A stretch of 7,514 nucleotides of DNA from contig CABVAP010000113.1 in assembly GCA_902496345.1 (NCBI GenBank), positions 1-7,514 on the forward strand, given 5' to 3'. Positions 1 through 7,300 of this stretch are shown here, in pieces; the stretch's first letter is position 1, and each line of letters begins with the position of its first letter. Position numbers and translations under genes: made by a program. Below the pieces are notes generated by a model. It saw only the letters and a program-made list of their open reading frames with translations. It was not told the origin of the DNA and did not search any database. Source of the stretch: an uncultured Eubacteriales bacterium (lineage in GTDB: Bacteria > Bacillota > Clostridia > Lachnospirales > CAG-274).

Positions 1-65
1 ACTTTGGCAAAAATAAAGCTTTGGTAAAAACTTTAGATTAGCCACCTTTAGTCGACAACAAGACA

Positions 66-140
66 GGAAACGTAGTTTCCGGCAAAAGTTTTTGCCTAGC
101 TTTTTTCAAAAAGCTAGCAGAGTTTGAGACGGAGTCTCAA
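66..140. repeat. Array of four consecutive short hairpins, dispersed-repeat-like
   Basis: Four inverted repeats follow one another almost without spacers. They are: GGAAAC/GTTTCC (66-71 with 75-80, triloop GTA); GGCAAA/TTTGCC (81-86 with 91-96); CTAGCTTTTT/AAAAAGCTAG (96-105 with 108-117); and TTGAGAC/GTCTCAA (124-130 with 134-140, triloop GGA). The first and last differ in stem sequence but share the core ACGKAGT around a three-base loop. No protein is encoded and none of the hairpins is followed by a clean T-run. This suits a non-coding dispersed palindromic element in an intergenic region better than a terminator. Whether it is repeated elsewhere in the genome cannot be seen from one window. 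Confidence 0.6.
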
Positions 141-194
141 GGTTTTGAAAGGTTTTAAGATTTTGACAACTTCTAATTTAATGAGATATAGAAA

Positions 195-202
195 AGAGGT
201 GA
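195..202 (+). promoter_or_regulatory. Ribosome binding site that sets the GTG start of trmL
   Basis: AGAGGTGA lies five bases before the GTG at 208 and matches the 3' end of 16S rRNA well. The upstream in-frame TTG at 124 lies inside a hairpin stem and has no such site, so the GTG is the better start. Confidence 0.75.
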
Positions 203-207
203 AATTT

Positions 208-702
208 GTGAATATTGTTTTGCTTGAGCCTGAAATTCCTCAAAATACAGGGAATATTGGTAGGACTTGCGTTGCAACAGGTACTACACTTCATCTTATA
301 AAACCTCTTGGATTTGATATAGATGAAAAGGCTGTTAAAAGATGTGGTCTTGATTATTGGCAAGACCTTGACTTAAAGGTTTATGAAAATTTTGAGGATT
401 TTATTCAGAAAAATCCTAATGCCCATATTTATATGGCAACTACAAAAGCAAGAAAGACTTATGCTGATGTTGATTATGAAAAAGATTGCTTTATTATGTT
501 TGGTAAGGAAAGTGCTGGAATACCTGAAGAAATATTGCTTAAATACAAAGAGGATTGCGTTAGAATACCTATGCTTGAAGAGTATCGCTCTTTAAATCTC
601 TCTAACTCTGTCGCTATAATTCTATATGAAGCACTTAGACAAAATAATTTTGACCATTTCCTTATGAAAGGTGATTTGCATAGACATAGTTGGGACGAAT
701 AA
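208..702 (+). CDS. trmL: tRNA (cytidine(34)-2'-O)-methyltransferase TrmL (SPOUT family)
   Basis: This is a cytoplasmic SPOUT (SpoU-type) methyltransferase. TrmL enzymes use S-adenosylmethionine to methylate the 2'-OH of the wobble nucleotide (C34 or modified U34) of certain leucine tRNAs, which aids decoding. All three family motifs are visible in the 164-residue product: NTGNIGRTC at 13-21, FGKESAGIP at about 98-106, and RSLNLSNSVAI at 127-137. The last two form the knotted cofactor site. The N-terminal start NIVLLEPEIPQNTGN is typical of the family, and the length matches E. coli TrmL (157 residues) with no extra RNA-binding domain. The start is the GTG at 208, preceded by AGAGGTGA. A longer reading from TTG 124 would add 28 residues unlike the family. 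The gene sits alone: the next begins 113 bases downstream and has no functional link. Older names for this family are YibK and CspR. Confidence 0.93.
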   Translation: MNIVLLEPEIPQNTGNIGRTCVATGTTLHLIKPLGFDIDEKAVKRCGLDYWQDLDLKVYENFEDFIQKNPNAHIYMATTKARKTYADVDYEKDCFIMFGKESAGIPEEILLKYKEDCVRIPMLEEYRSLNLSNSVAIILYEALRQNNFDHFLMKGDLHRHSWDE

Positions 703-815
703 TTTATAATAATTTAAAAAGTGCTTTTATAGATTAGATTTTAAGGATATATATAAGATATTTGCTATATGCAAAGTCTACACACTGTAAAGATGAATAT
801 ATGAAAGGATATATT

Positions 816-2246
816 ATGAAATATAATTTTAAAAAATTTATTGCTATGGGTTTAGTTTTATCTAATTTTATGACTGTTTCTGCTTTTGCAGATGTTATTG
901 ATATTGAAAAAGAAAGAGAGGCTTTGTTGCAAGCACGTCCTCTTTCAGATGAAAAAATTGAAGACAAAAACGAAAATGAAGAATACACAAAGTGTACTAT
1001 CTATATCGTTGGTGACTCTACAGCTTGTGAATATGGTTATGATGAAAACTATGCAATCCCAAGAGAGGGTTGGGGTATGCATATCGCTGATTATTTTGAC
1101 AGTGACTACATAAACGTTGTTGACTTGGCTTTAGGTGGTAGAAGTTCTAAAAGTTTTACAAAAGAAGAAAATTATCAAAAACTTAAAGACAATTTACAAA
1201 AAGGTGATATTCTTTTGATTCAATTTGGACACAACGACCAAAAGAAAAGCACAGAAGAAGACTTACAAAACAGATATACAAATCCAGAGGGTGACAAAGA
1301 AACTGAGGGCAGTTTCCAAAAATCTCTCTATGACAATTATATAAAACTTGCTGAAGAAAAAGGGGCAACCCCTGTTCTTATTTCTCCTATTTCAAGAAGA
1401 AAATTTGATGAAAACGGCAAAATTGTTGATACTCACGGTCTTTATGATGACGCTGTTAGAGAATTGGCTGAAGATACAGGTGTTTTCTTTATTGATGCGA
1501 CTAAGGAAACTGAAGAAATATATAATGAATTTGGAGAAGATTTTACAGAAATATTTCACGCTGCATATAAAGACGTTTCAAAGGGAATTGATAATACACA
1601 TCTTAGTAAATTTGGTGCTAAGCTTGTGGCGACTATGATTGCTCTTAAAATAGATGGTTTATTTGAATACAAATTACCTGATGAACTAAAATATGAAAAT
1701 CTCACAAGAGGTCAATATATAAATGACATTATGAGAGTTATGGGTCAAGACAAAGGTGATGTCACTGACACAGGATTCAAAGATGTTCCCGTTTCATACA
1801 AATATTCAGCAGCTATAGCAAACGCTAAAAAAATGGGTATTGTAAATGGTGATGAAAATGGTTGTTTTAAGCCAGATGAAAATATAATGGTTTATGATGC
1901 AGTTGTTATATTTATGCGTGCTTTAAAATTCAATGGCATTGAGTGTCCGGAAGTAGATACAGAAGATGTTTCTAAAATAAAGAATTACATAAAGGAAATG
2001 AATGTGCCTGAATATACAAAACCAAGTCTTATGGAGCTAGTAGACTTAGCTAGTAGCAGGTTGGAAAGTAATAGGAGGGATTTAATATTATTTTTAGGTT
2101 ATGAACAGTTTTATGAGGAAAAAGTTCCGGATAGTTATCAAGATGTTTTATTAGCCCCTTTATATGAATTGATTTCTGAAAAAGAGAACGCAGAAGTTGT
2201 TGAGCAAGATATTAACGAACTTGAAAAAGTAGAAACAACAAAATAA
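816..2246 (+). CDS. Secreted SGNH/GDSL esterase, rhamnogalacturonan acetylesterase-like (CE12), with SLH-type C-terminus
   Basis: The 476-residue product starts with a signal peptide (basic MKYNFKK, hydrophobic core, probable cleavage after AFA at 25). An acidic linker leads to an SGNH hydrolase domain at about 60-285. Its blocks are GDSTA (66-70, nucleophile S68), GGRSSKSF (107-114), GHND (138-141) and DNTHLSKFGA (259-268, catalytic D259 and H262). This combination is typical of CE12 enzymes, which remove acetyl groups from pectic rhamnogalacturonan or related glycans. From about 296 there are S-layer-homology segments: LTRGQYINDIMRVMG; one recognisable repeat at 321-371 with FKDVP, GIVNGDENG and FKPDENI; and a degenerate part around 385-416. 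These suggest a cell-surface location by binding wall polymers. The ATG at 816 has AAAGGA six bases upstream; an in-frame TTG at 762 lacks a site. A terminator follows. The exact substrate is inferred. Confidence 0.85.
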   Translation: MKYNFKKFIAMGLVLSNFMTVSAFADVIDIEKEREALLQARPLSDEKIEDKNENEEYTKCTIYIVGDSTACEYGYDENYAIPREGWGMHIADYFDSDYINVVDLALGGRSSKSFTKEENYQKLKDNLQKGDILLIQFGHNDQKKSTEEDLQNRYTNPEGDKETEGSFQKSLYDNYIKLAEEKGATPVLISPISRRKFDENGKIVDTHGLYDDAVRELAEDTGVFFIDATKETEEIYNEFGEDFTEIFHAAYKDVSKGIDNTHLSKFGAKLVATMIALKIDGLFEYKLPDELKYENLTRGQYINDIMRVMGQDKGDVTDTGFKDVPVSYKYSAAIANAKKMGIVNGDENGCFKPDENIMVYDAVVIFMRALKFNGIECPEVDTEDVSKIKNYIKEMNVPEYTKPSLMELVDLASSRLESNRRDLILFLGYEQFYEEKVPDSYQDVLLAPLYELISEKENAEVVEQDINELEKVETTK

Positions 2247-2280
2247 GATTGTGAGTTATTAAACTTAAAAAATTAAAAAA

Positions 2281-2348
2281 ATAAAACCTCGAATATTACT
2301 TAAATTTATTAAATTTTAGGCAATAATTAGAGGTTTTATTTTTTTTTT
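2281..2348 (+). terminator. Rho-independent terminator after the esterase gene
   Basis: ATAAAACCTC (2281-2290) pairs perfectly with GAGGTTTTAT (2330-2339), and ten T residues follow (2339-2348). The AT-rich interior can fold further through AAATTT (2302-2307) with AAATTT (2311-2316). The A-rich stretch just before the stem would serve as a U-run in the opposite direction, but no minus-strand gene is present. It separates the esterase unit from the efflux operon. Confidence 0.88.
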
Positions 2349-2358
2349 GATTTTTGGA

Positions 2359-2387
2359 TTGACATTGAAAAAATATGGTGCTACAAT
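2359..2387 (+). promoter_or_regulatory. Sigma-A-type promoter of the tetR-adaptor-RND operon
   Basis: A consensus -35 box TTGACA (2359-2364) and a -10 box TACAAT (2382-2387, five of six consensus bases) are separated by the ideal 17 bases. Transcription should begin near 2394, about 39 bases before the repressor's ATG. It lies directly after the terminator of the preceding gene and before a palindromic operator. It is the only strong promoter seen upstream of the efflux genes. Confidence 0.85.
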
Positions 2388-2400
2388 TTGTGTATAAAAA

Positions 2401-2422
2401 TTTTACCGACCGGTCAATAAAA
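2401..2422. promoter_or_regulatory. Palindromic operator, probable TetR-family autorepression site
   Basis: The perfect 8-base palindrome GACCGGTC (2408-2415) is flanked by mismatched CC/AA pairs and then by matching TTTTA (2401-2405) and TAAAA (2418-2422). This gives a 22-base imperfect inverted repeat with 9 of 11 positions paired. It begins just downstream of the predicted transcription start and ends at the repressor's ribosome binding site, where a bound dimer would block transcription. Assigning it to the adjacent repressor is inference from position and from the TetR family's habit of autoregulation. Confidence 0.75.
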
Positions 2423-2432
2423 AGGTGATTCT

Positions 2433-2990
2433 ATGAGTGAGAAAAAAAAGACTAAAGAAAAAACGAATAAAACAAAACAAAAGATAATAGAAGTTACAGA
2501 AAAGCTATTCTCTGAAAGGGGTTTTGACAACACAAGTATTGATGATATTGCCAAAGCTGCCAATGTTACAAAATCTTTATTTTACTATTACTTTGAAACG
2601 AAAAATGATATTCTTTATACGCTTATGAAATTGAAAATTGAAGAAGCTGTTAAGGAAGTCGCTGAAAGACGAAAGAGTAGCGGTTGTTATGAAACAAAAG
2701 ACGAACTTTATGAAAAATGTATTGATTTTATAAAGAGAAATGAAAATATTTTTAAAATTGCTCTTTTTGAATTTCTTAAAACAAATAAAGGGATAAACAT
2801 AATTACGGAACTACCGAAAGTTGTTTTCTCAGAAGTTGAAAATATTTTTGTTTTCTCTGAAAGAGAGCAATTACAACTTACTTTATTAGTTATAAAAATG
2901 ACTACCTACTATGTTCTTAGAAAAAGTTTATGTGCACAATTTAACGTTGAAGAAACTGAACTTGAAAAAATGTATATGGAAAGTATTTGA
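2433..2990 (+). CDS. TetR/AcrR-family transcriptional repressor of the efflux operon
   Basis: The 185-residue protein has the usual TetR layout. A very basic N-terminal tail (MSEKKKTKEKTNKTKQ) precedes the three-helix DNA-binding domain. The helix-turn-helix is at about 34-54, read as TSIDDIAKAANVTKSLFYYYF, with VTKSLFYYYF as recognition helix. The rest, about 58-185, is the family's variable helical ligand-binding and dimer domain, so the inducer cannot be predicted. The ATG at 2433 follows AAAGGTGA. The gene lies immediately behind a strong promoter and a palindromic operator, and 13 bases before the adaptor gene, whose ribosome binding site abuts this stop codon. The three genes are therefore very likely one transcript, with this protein repressing its own operon. 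An A8 run at 2442-2449 near the start is a possible slippage site. Confidence 0.92.
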   Translation: MSEKKKTKEKTNKTKQKIIEVTEKLFSERGFDNTSIDDIAKAANVTKSLFYYYFETKNDILYTLMKLKIEEAVKEVAERRKSSGCYETKDELYEKCIDFIKRNENIFKIALFEFLKTNKGINIITELPKVVFSEVENIFVFSEREQLQLTLLVIKMTTYYVLRKSLCAQFNVEETELEKMYMESI

Positions 2991-3003
2991 GGAGGGTTAT
3001 GAG

Positions 3004-4392
3004 ATGAAGTTAAAAATAAGAAATTTTTTGATTATTTCAATTTGTTCAGCTTTTTTATTTAGTGGCTGTGGAAAGGAAGAAGTGGTAAATGAAGAAATAA
3101 CTACGGTTAATGCTTACACTGCCAATTCTAAAGAATATGAAAATAGCGTTTCTTATTCTGGTTATGCTTCAGCTGATGAACTTAAAAGATTTAGTTTTGA
3201 ACTTGCAGGAAAAATTGACAAGGTACTTGTTGAAAAAGGTGATATGGTTAAAGCTGGTCAAGTTATTGCAACCCTTGATACAGAAACAATTAAAATGGCT
3301 ATCGACAACGCAAACCAAGACATCGCCCTTGCTAAAAATAAAATCGCTCAAATCGATAGCAGTATAAATGAGGTGAACATTGGTCTTGAGGCTGAAAAAT
3401 TGACACTTCAAAAGGCACAGACAGGTATTGACTCTGAAAAAATTTCACTTGAGAAAACAAAGGAAACTTACAATTCTTCTATAAGCAAAATTCAGCTTAA
3501 ATATGACAACGCCAAAGATACTTACAACAATACAAAAACTTTATATGACAATGGTGTTTGTGACAAAACTACTTATGATAGCGCAAAGCTTGCCTTTGAT
3601 ACAGTAGAAGAAGAACTTAACAACACAAAAAATTCTATGGACAGAGATGTTAGTCTTCAAGAAAAGAAAATAGAAAGTCTTAAACAAGATTATTCTTTAC
3701 AAGAAACAAAAATAAAAGATATGGAAAACAAACTACAACAGGCTCAGGTGCAAAAACAGGCTGCCCAAATTTCTGTAAATCAAGCAAATATAGCACTTGA
3801 AAAAAATACAAAATATTTAAACGATTCTTCTCTTAAATCAACTATTGACGGATATGTCGTTGAGACTCCAATGAAATCCGGAGAGGTTACAAGTGCTGGT
3901 AACCCTGTTGTTGTTGTTAAAAGTGGTAATGAAGTTGTTAATGTTGCTGTGCCTACTGAGGATTATTCTAAATTTAGTGTTGGTATGGAGGCTAAACTTA
4001 CTCAAGATGATAAAGAACTTTTTGGTAAAATAACTTCTATTGACCTTTACCCTGATGAAACAACAAGAACATATAACTTGAAAATAACTCCGTCAGAAAA
4101 CGGTGTATTTGCTCTTGGCAGTCTTATCAATGTTAATATCTCACTTGATAAACAAAATTCTGTTTTTGTTCCTATTAGTGCGATTACAAGCAAAGAGGGA
4201 ATTGACTACGTATTCTGCATTACACAAAACGAAAACGGTGAAAATGTCGTTTCAAGTAAGGAAATAAAAATTCAAAATGTAGATGGTGAAAATGCTTGTA
4301 TAACTGGTATTGATGGTGGTACAGTTATCGTTTCTGATGAGGTTACTAATCTTCGTGACAATCAAAAAGTAAATTTAAAAGAAGGTGAGTAA
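3004..4392 (+). CDS. RND efflux adaptor (HlyD/AcrA-type membrane fusion protein), lipoprotein with extra-long coiled coil
   Basis: The 462-residue protein would link the RND permease to the outside. A lipoprotein signal ends in LFSGC (lipid-bearing C22; F at -3 is less usual). The first half of a lipoyl domain is at about 66-92 (FELAGKIDKVLVEKGDMVKAGQVIATLD-type pattern). A coiled-coil hairpin runs from about 93 to 273, the second lipoyl half is at 277-303 (STIDGYVVETPMKSGEVTSAG), and beta-barrel and membrane-proximal domains occupy about 310-460. The hairpin tip is LYDNGVCDKTTYD (180-192). By alignment from memory to AcrA's RLS motif, L180 is kept, but N176 and D187 replace the arginine and serine that contact TolC. 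Each arm carries a 14-residue tandem duplication. The ATG at 3004 follows GGAGG (2991-2995). An upstream in-frame ATG at 2911 overlaps tetR and would bury the signal peptide. The gene overlaps the permease's ribosome binding site. Confidence 0.9.
   Translation: MKLKIRNFLIISICSAFLFSGCGKEEVVNEEITTVNAYTANSKEYENSVSYSGYASADELKRFSFELAGKIDKVLVEKGDMVKAGQVIATLDTETIKMAIDNANQDIALAKNKIAQIDSSINEVNIGLEAEKLTLQKAQTGIDSEKISLEKTKETYNSSISKIQLKYDNAKDTYNNTKTLYDNGVCDKTTYDSAKLAFDTVEEELNNTKNSMDRDVSLQEKKIESLKQDYSLQETKIKDMENKLQQAQVQKQAAQISVNQANIALEKNTKYLNDSSLKSTIDGYVVETPMKSGEVTSAGNPVVVVKSGNEVVNVAVPTEDYSKFSVGMEAKLTQDDKELFGKITSIDLYPDETTRTYNLKITPSENGVFALGSLINVNISLDKQNSVFVPISAITSKEGIDYVFCITQNENGENVVSSKEIKIQNVDGENACITGIDGGTVIVSDEVTNLRDNQKVNLKEGE
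3382..3465 (+). repeat. 14-residue tandem duplication in the ascending hairpin arm of the adaptor
   Basis: Residues 127-140 (GLEAEKLTLQKAQT) and 141-154 (GIDSEKISLEKTKE) align without gaps. G, E, K, L and K are identical (positions 1, 5, 6, 9 and 11), and L/I, E/D, A/S, L/I, T/S and Q/E are conservative pairs. The unit is two heptads of coiled coil. At DNA level the copies (3382-3423 and 3424-3465) have diverged, so the event is old or under selection. Confidence 0.7.
3652..3735 (+). repeat. 14-residue tandem duplication in the descending hairpin arm of the adaptor
   Basis: Residues 217-230 (SLQEKKIESLKQDY) and 231-244 (SLQETKIKDMENKL) align without gaps, with S, L, Q, E, K and I identical at positions 1-4, 6 and 7. 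The unit length equals that in the other arm, and its distance from the tip (near residue 184) is nearly the same, so the two duplications lie opposite each other in the folded hairpin. Confidence 0.7.
4382..4389 (+). promoter_or_regulatory. Ribosome binding site that favours the TTG start of the RND gene
   Basis: AAGGTGAG lies inside the last codons of the adaptor gene and four bases before TTG 4394. The alternative in-frame GTG at 4385 sits within this site, and only AT-rich bases precede it at the proper distance. The arrangement suggests translational coupling: ribosomes stopping at the adaptor's TAA (4390-4392) can restart at once on the permease. Confidence 0.65.
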
Positions 4393-4393
4393 G

Positions 4394-7300
4394 TTGGAGA
4401 AAAAAGGTATTATATATAATCTTATTATGAAAAGAAAGGCTGCACTTGCTATAGTCGTAATTCTTTTTATTCTCGGAGGGATTTGTTTTCAAATAACTCC
4501 TAAACAACAATATCCTATCATTGAACTTCCTATGGTTATTATTACAACTGTTTACCCAGGTGCATCTCCATCTGATATGGAGGAACTTGTAACATCTAAA
4601 ATAGAAGATGAGTGTCTTGAGGCAGAGGGGTTTGACAATGTAAAAAGTGATTCTTACAACGGAATAAGTGTTGTTAAAGTTGCTTTTAGCCGTGAACTTA
4701 GTGAAACTGAACTTCAAGATAAAATGGATAAACTTCGTGTTAAAATAAACGCTCTTAAAGACAATGAACTTCCTAGTGGTGTTACCAGTCTTACCTACAA
4801 TGACAATGCTTTTGAAACTTGTGGCCTTATCCTCTCATTTACAGGAGAAAACAAGTCAAATGAAGAACTTACTCAACGTGCTGAATCACTTAAAGATAAA
4901 ATATCTGGTACAGATGGTGTTATCCGTACAGAGGTTGAAGGTGAATTAGAACAACAAGTTAAAATTACCGTTGATTCTTCTAAGCTTAGCCATACACCTG
5001 TTTCTCTTGCTGAATTGGCCAGCATTATAGGTTACCAAAACTCAACTATACCTGTTGGTACTATTGAATTTGATAACAATGAGATGTATATAAAATCTTC
5101 TGGTAAACTTGAAAGTATTGATGAAATAAAAGACATTATAATTAATATAAACAAAGATACCGGAGCTGTTGTTAAACTTCGTGATGTTGCCGATGTCGAG
5201 ATGAGCTATAATGAAGACAGCAAAAAATATAACTATAATGGCGAAAATGCAGTTGTTTTAAGCGTTTTCTTTGATGACAACGACAACATTTTATCAACTG
5301 GTCAAAATGTTTTGGATATTGTAAACGAATACAAAGAAACTATACCTGATGATATTCAAATAAATAACATCGTTTACCTTGCCGATGATGTAAACAGCTC
5401 AATAAATGACTTTATTGTAAACCTTATCGAAAGTGTGCTTATTGTTCTTCTTGTTGTTATGATTGGTATGAGTATAATCAACGGTAGTATTGTTGCTTTC
5501 GTAATTCCTCTTACTATATTCCTTACTTTTATCGCTATGGTCGCCTTTGACATTGATGTTCAATTCGTTTCGCTTGCATCGCTTATCATTGCACTTGGTA
5601 TGCTCGTTGATAATGCTATCGTTGTAAGTGACGCTATTCAAGTTAGGATAGATAACGGTGAGGAAAAACTTTCTGCTTGCGTAAATGGTACTAAAGAAGT
5701 AGCATTGCCTGTTTTTTCATCAATGCTTACAACTGTTGCTATATTCTGCGTATTTTATGTTTTACCAGGAACTATGAGAAGATTCGTTTTCAGTCTTCCG
5801 ACTATCGTTATAGCTGCCCTTGTTTTCTCTTACCTTGTTTCTATGCTTATTACACCTATTATGTGTTATATGCTTATGAAAAAATCTAAAGTGAAAAAAC
5901 AGCGAAAACAACTTGTTAGAGGCTTTTTCTCCAGTCTTTTACATATCGGACTTAAATTTAGAATTATAACCTTAATTATCAGCGTTGCTTGTATCTGTTC
6001 AAGTGTATTCTTCTTGTCACATCTTGACCTTGAGCTTGTTCCAAACTCAGACAAAATGTTATTAGATATAAACGTTGAAACCGATAATCTTTACGACATT
6101 AGAAAAACTGAAAAGGCTGTTTCAGAAATTTCTGAAATACTTAAAAATGACGAAAATGTTGAATATTACTTATCTGCTGTTGGTGGTCGTGTTCCTAAAT
6201 ATGACTTTACATCATTGCCATCTACTGATTCAACAAATACTGGTAGTTTTGTTGTTAAAATAAAAGATTTGGGCGATACATCTAAAGGGGTATATTGTCA
6301 AGAACTTGAAAATAAAATCAAAAAAGTTGTTACAGACAGAGTTACTGTTAAAGAAATTGGTATTATCCCTAAATCAAGCGAGCTTGTTCAATTTGATATT
6401 TGTGGTGATGATATGGAAACTATAAACAATGCTGCAATTCAAGCTGAACAGTGGCTTAAAGAAAACCCTGATGCTAAAAATGTTTTTGCTGATACAAAAA
6501 CTAAATCTTATAACTATTATGTTGACATTAAAAACGACTCTCTTAACTCATCTGGTCTTACTAAGAGCGAAGTTTTAAACGAACTTAATATTGCTATGAT
6601 GGGTAGAACTGTCACTAACTACCGAAAAGACAGCAAGGAATATCCGATTGTACTCAAAACAGAAAGTAACGATATTGATAGCTTGAAAAATATTCAGATA
6701 AAATCTTCTACTACAAGTGGTAAATACAAATTATCACAAGTGGCAAACATTAATTATATATCTGATTACAGCAAGATTTCTAGATATAACGGTCAAAAAT
6801 GTATTACGGTTAGTGCATTGCCTAAAACAGGAAAAAGTGCTGTTGAAATTCAAAACAGCATAAAAAATAGACTTGAGGAAGCTAATCTACAAGGAACTTC
6901 TATTGTTTATGAGGGCGACAGCGATATGTTTGAGCAAGTTATAAGCTCACTTTCTGTTGGTGCTTTACTTGGTTCTCTCGCTATTTTCCTTATACTATAC
7001 TTACAGTTCTATTCTGTGAGCAGAAGTATAATAATTTTTGTTACAATTCCTTTTGCCCTTATAGGTTCTTCTATTGGTCTTTACTGCTTTGGTGAGAACT
7101 TGTCTATGTTCGCTATCCTTGGTATCATAAGTTTGATTGGTGTTGTTGTAAACAATGCTATTGTTTTGGTCGACTATATGGATACGGAACTTGCAAAAGG
7201 TGTGTCGTCAATGGAGGCTTGTAAAACAGCTGTTGACAAGAGATTTAGACCTATTATACTTAGTACATCGACAACTATTCTTGGTCTTATCCCTCTTGCT

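Noticed and set aside
1..140. CRISPR array or insertion-sequence end
   Set aside because: The hairpins have different stems and no regular unique spacers, and no transposase or cas gene is present.
163..192. TTGACA (163-168) with TATAGA (187-192) as a trmL promoter
   Set aside because: The spacer is 18 bases and the -10 box weak, and the transcript would begin at or inside the ribosome binding site. I could not support it as a promoter.
124..207. N-terminal extension of trmL starting at TTG 124
   Set aside because: The extra 28 residues do not resemble the family, the codon lies within a hairpin stem, and GTG 208 has a proper ribosome binding site.
761..775. TTTGC/GCAAA inverted repeat before the esterase gene
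   Set aside because: The stem is only five bases in AT-rich DNA and has no link to a promoter or terminator; chance is likely.
762..815. Longer esterase reading from TTG 762
   Set aside because: No ribosome binding site precedes it, and it would place 18 polar residues before a good signal peptide that begins at ATG 816.
2281..2348. Riboswitch or other structured leader before the repressor
   Set aside because: It lies upstream of the promoter, so it is not in the operon's leader, and its long perfect stem plus T-run is explained as a terminator.
4346..4717. Minus-strand open frame of 123 codons
   Set aside because: It lies opposite the start of the permease gene, has no recognisable domain, and is a shadow of the strong coding frame on the + strand.
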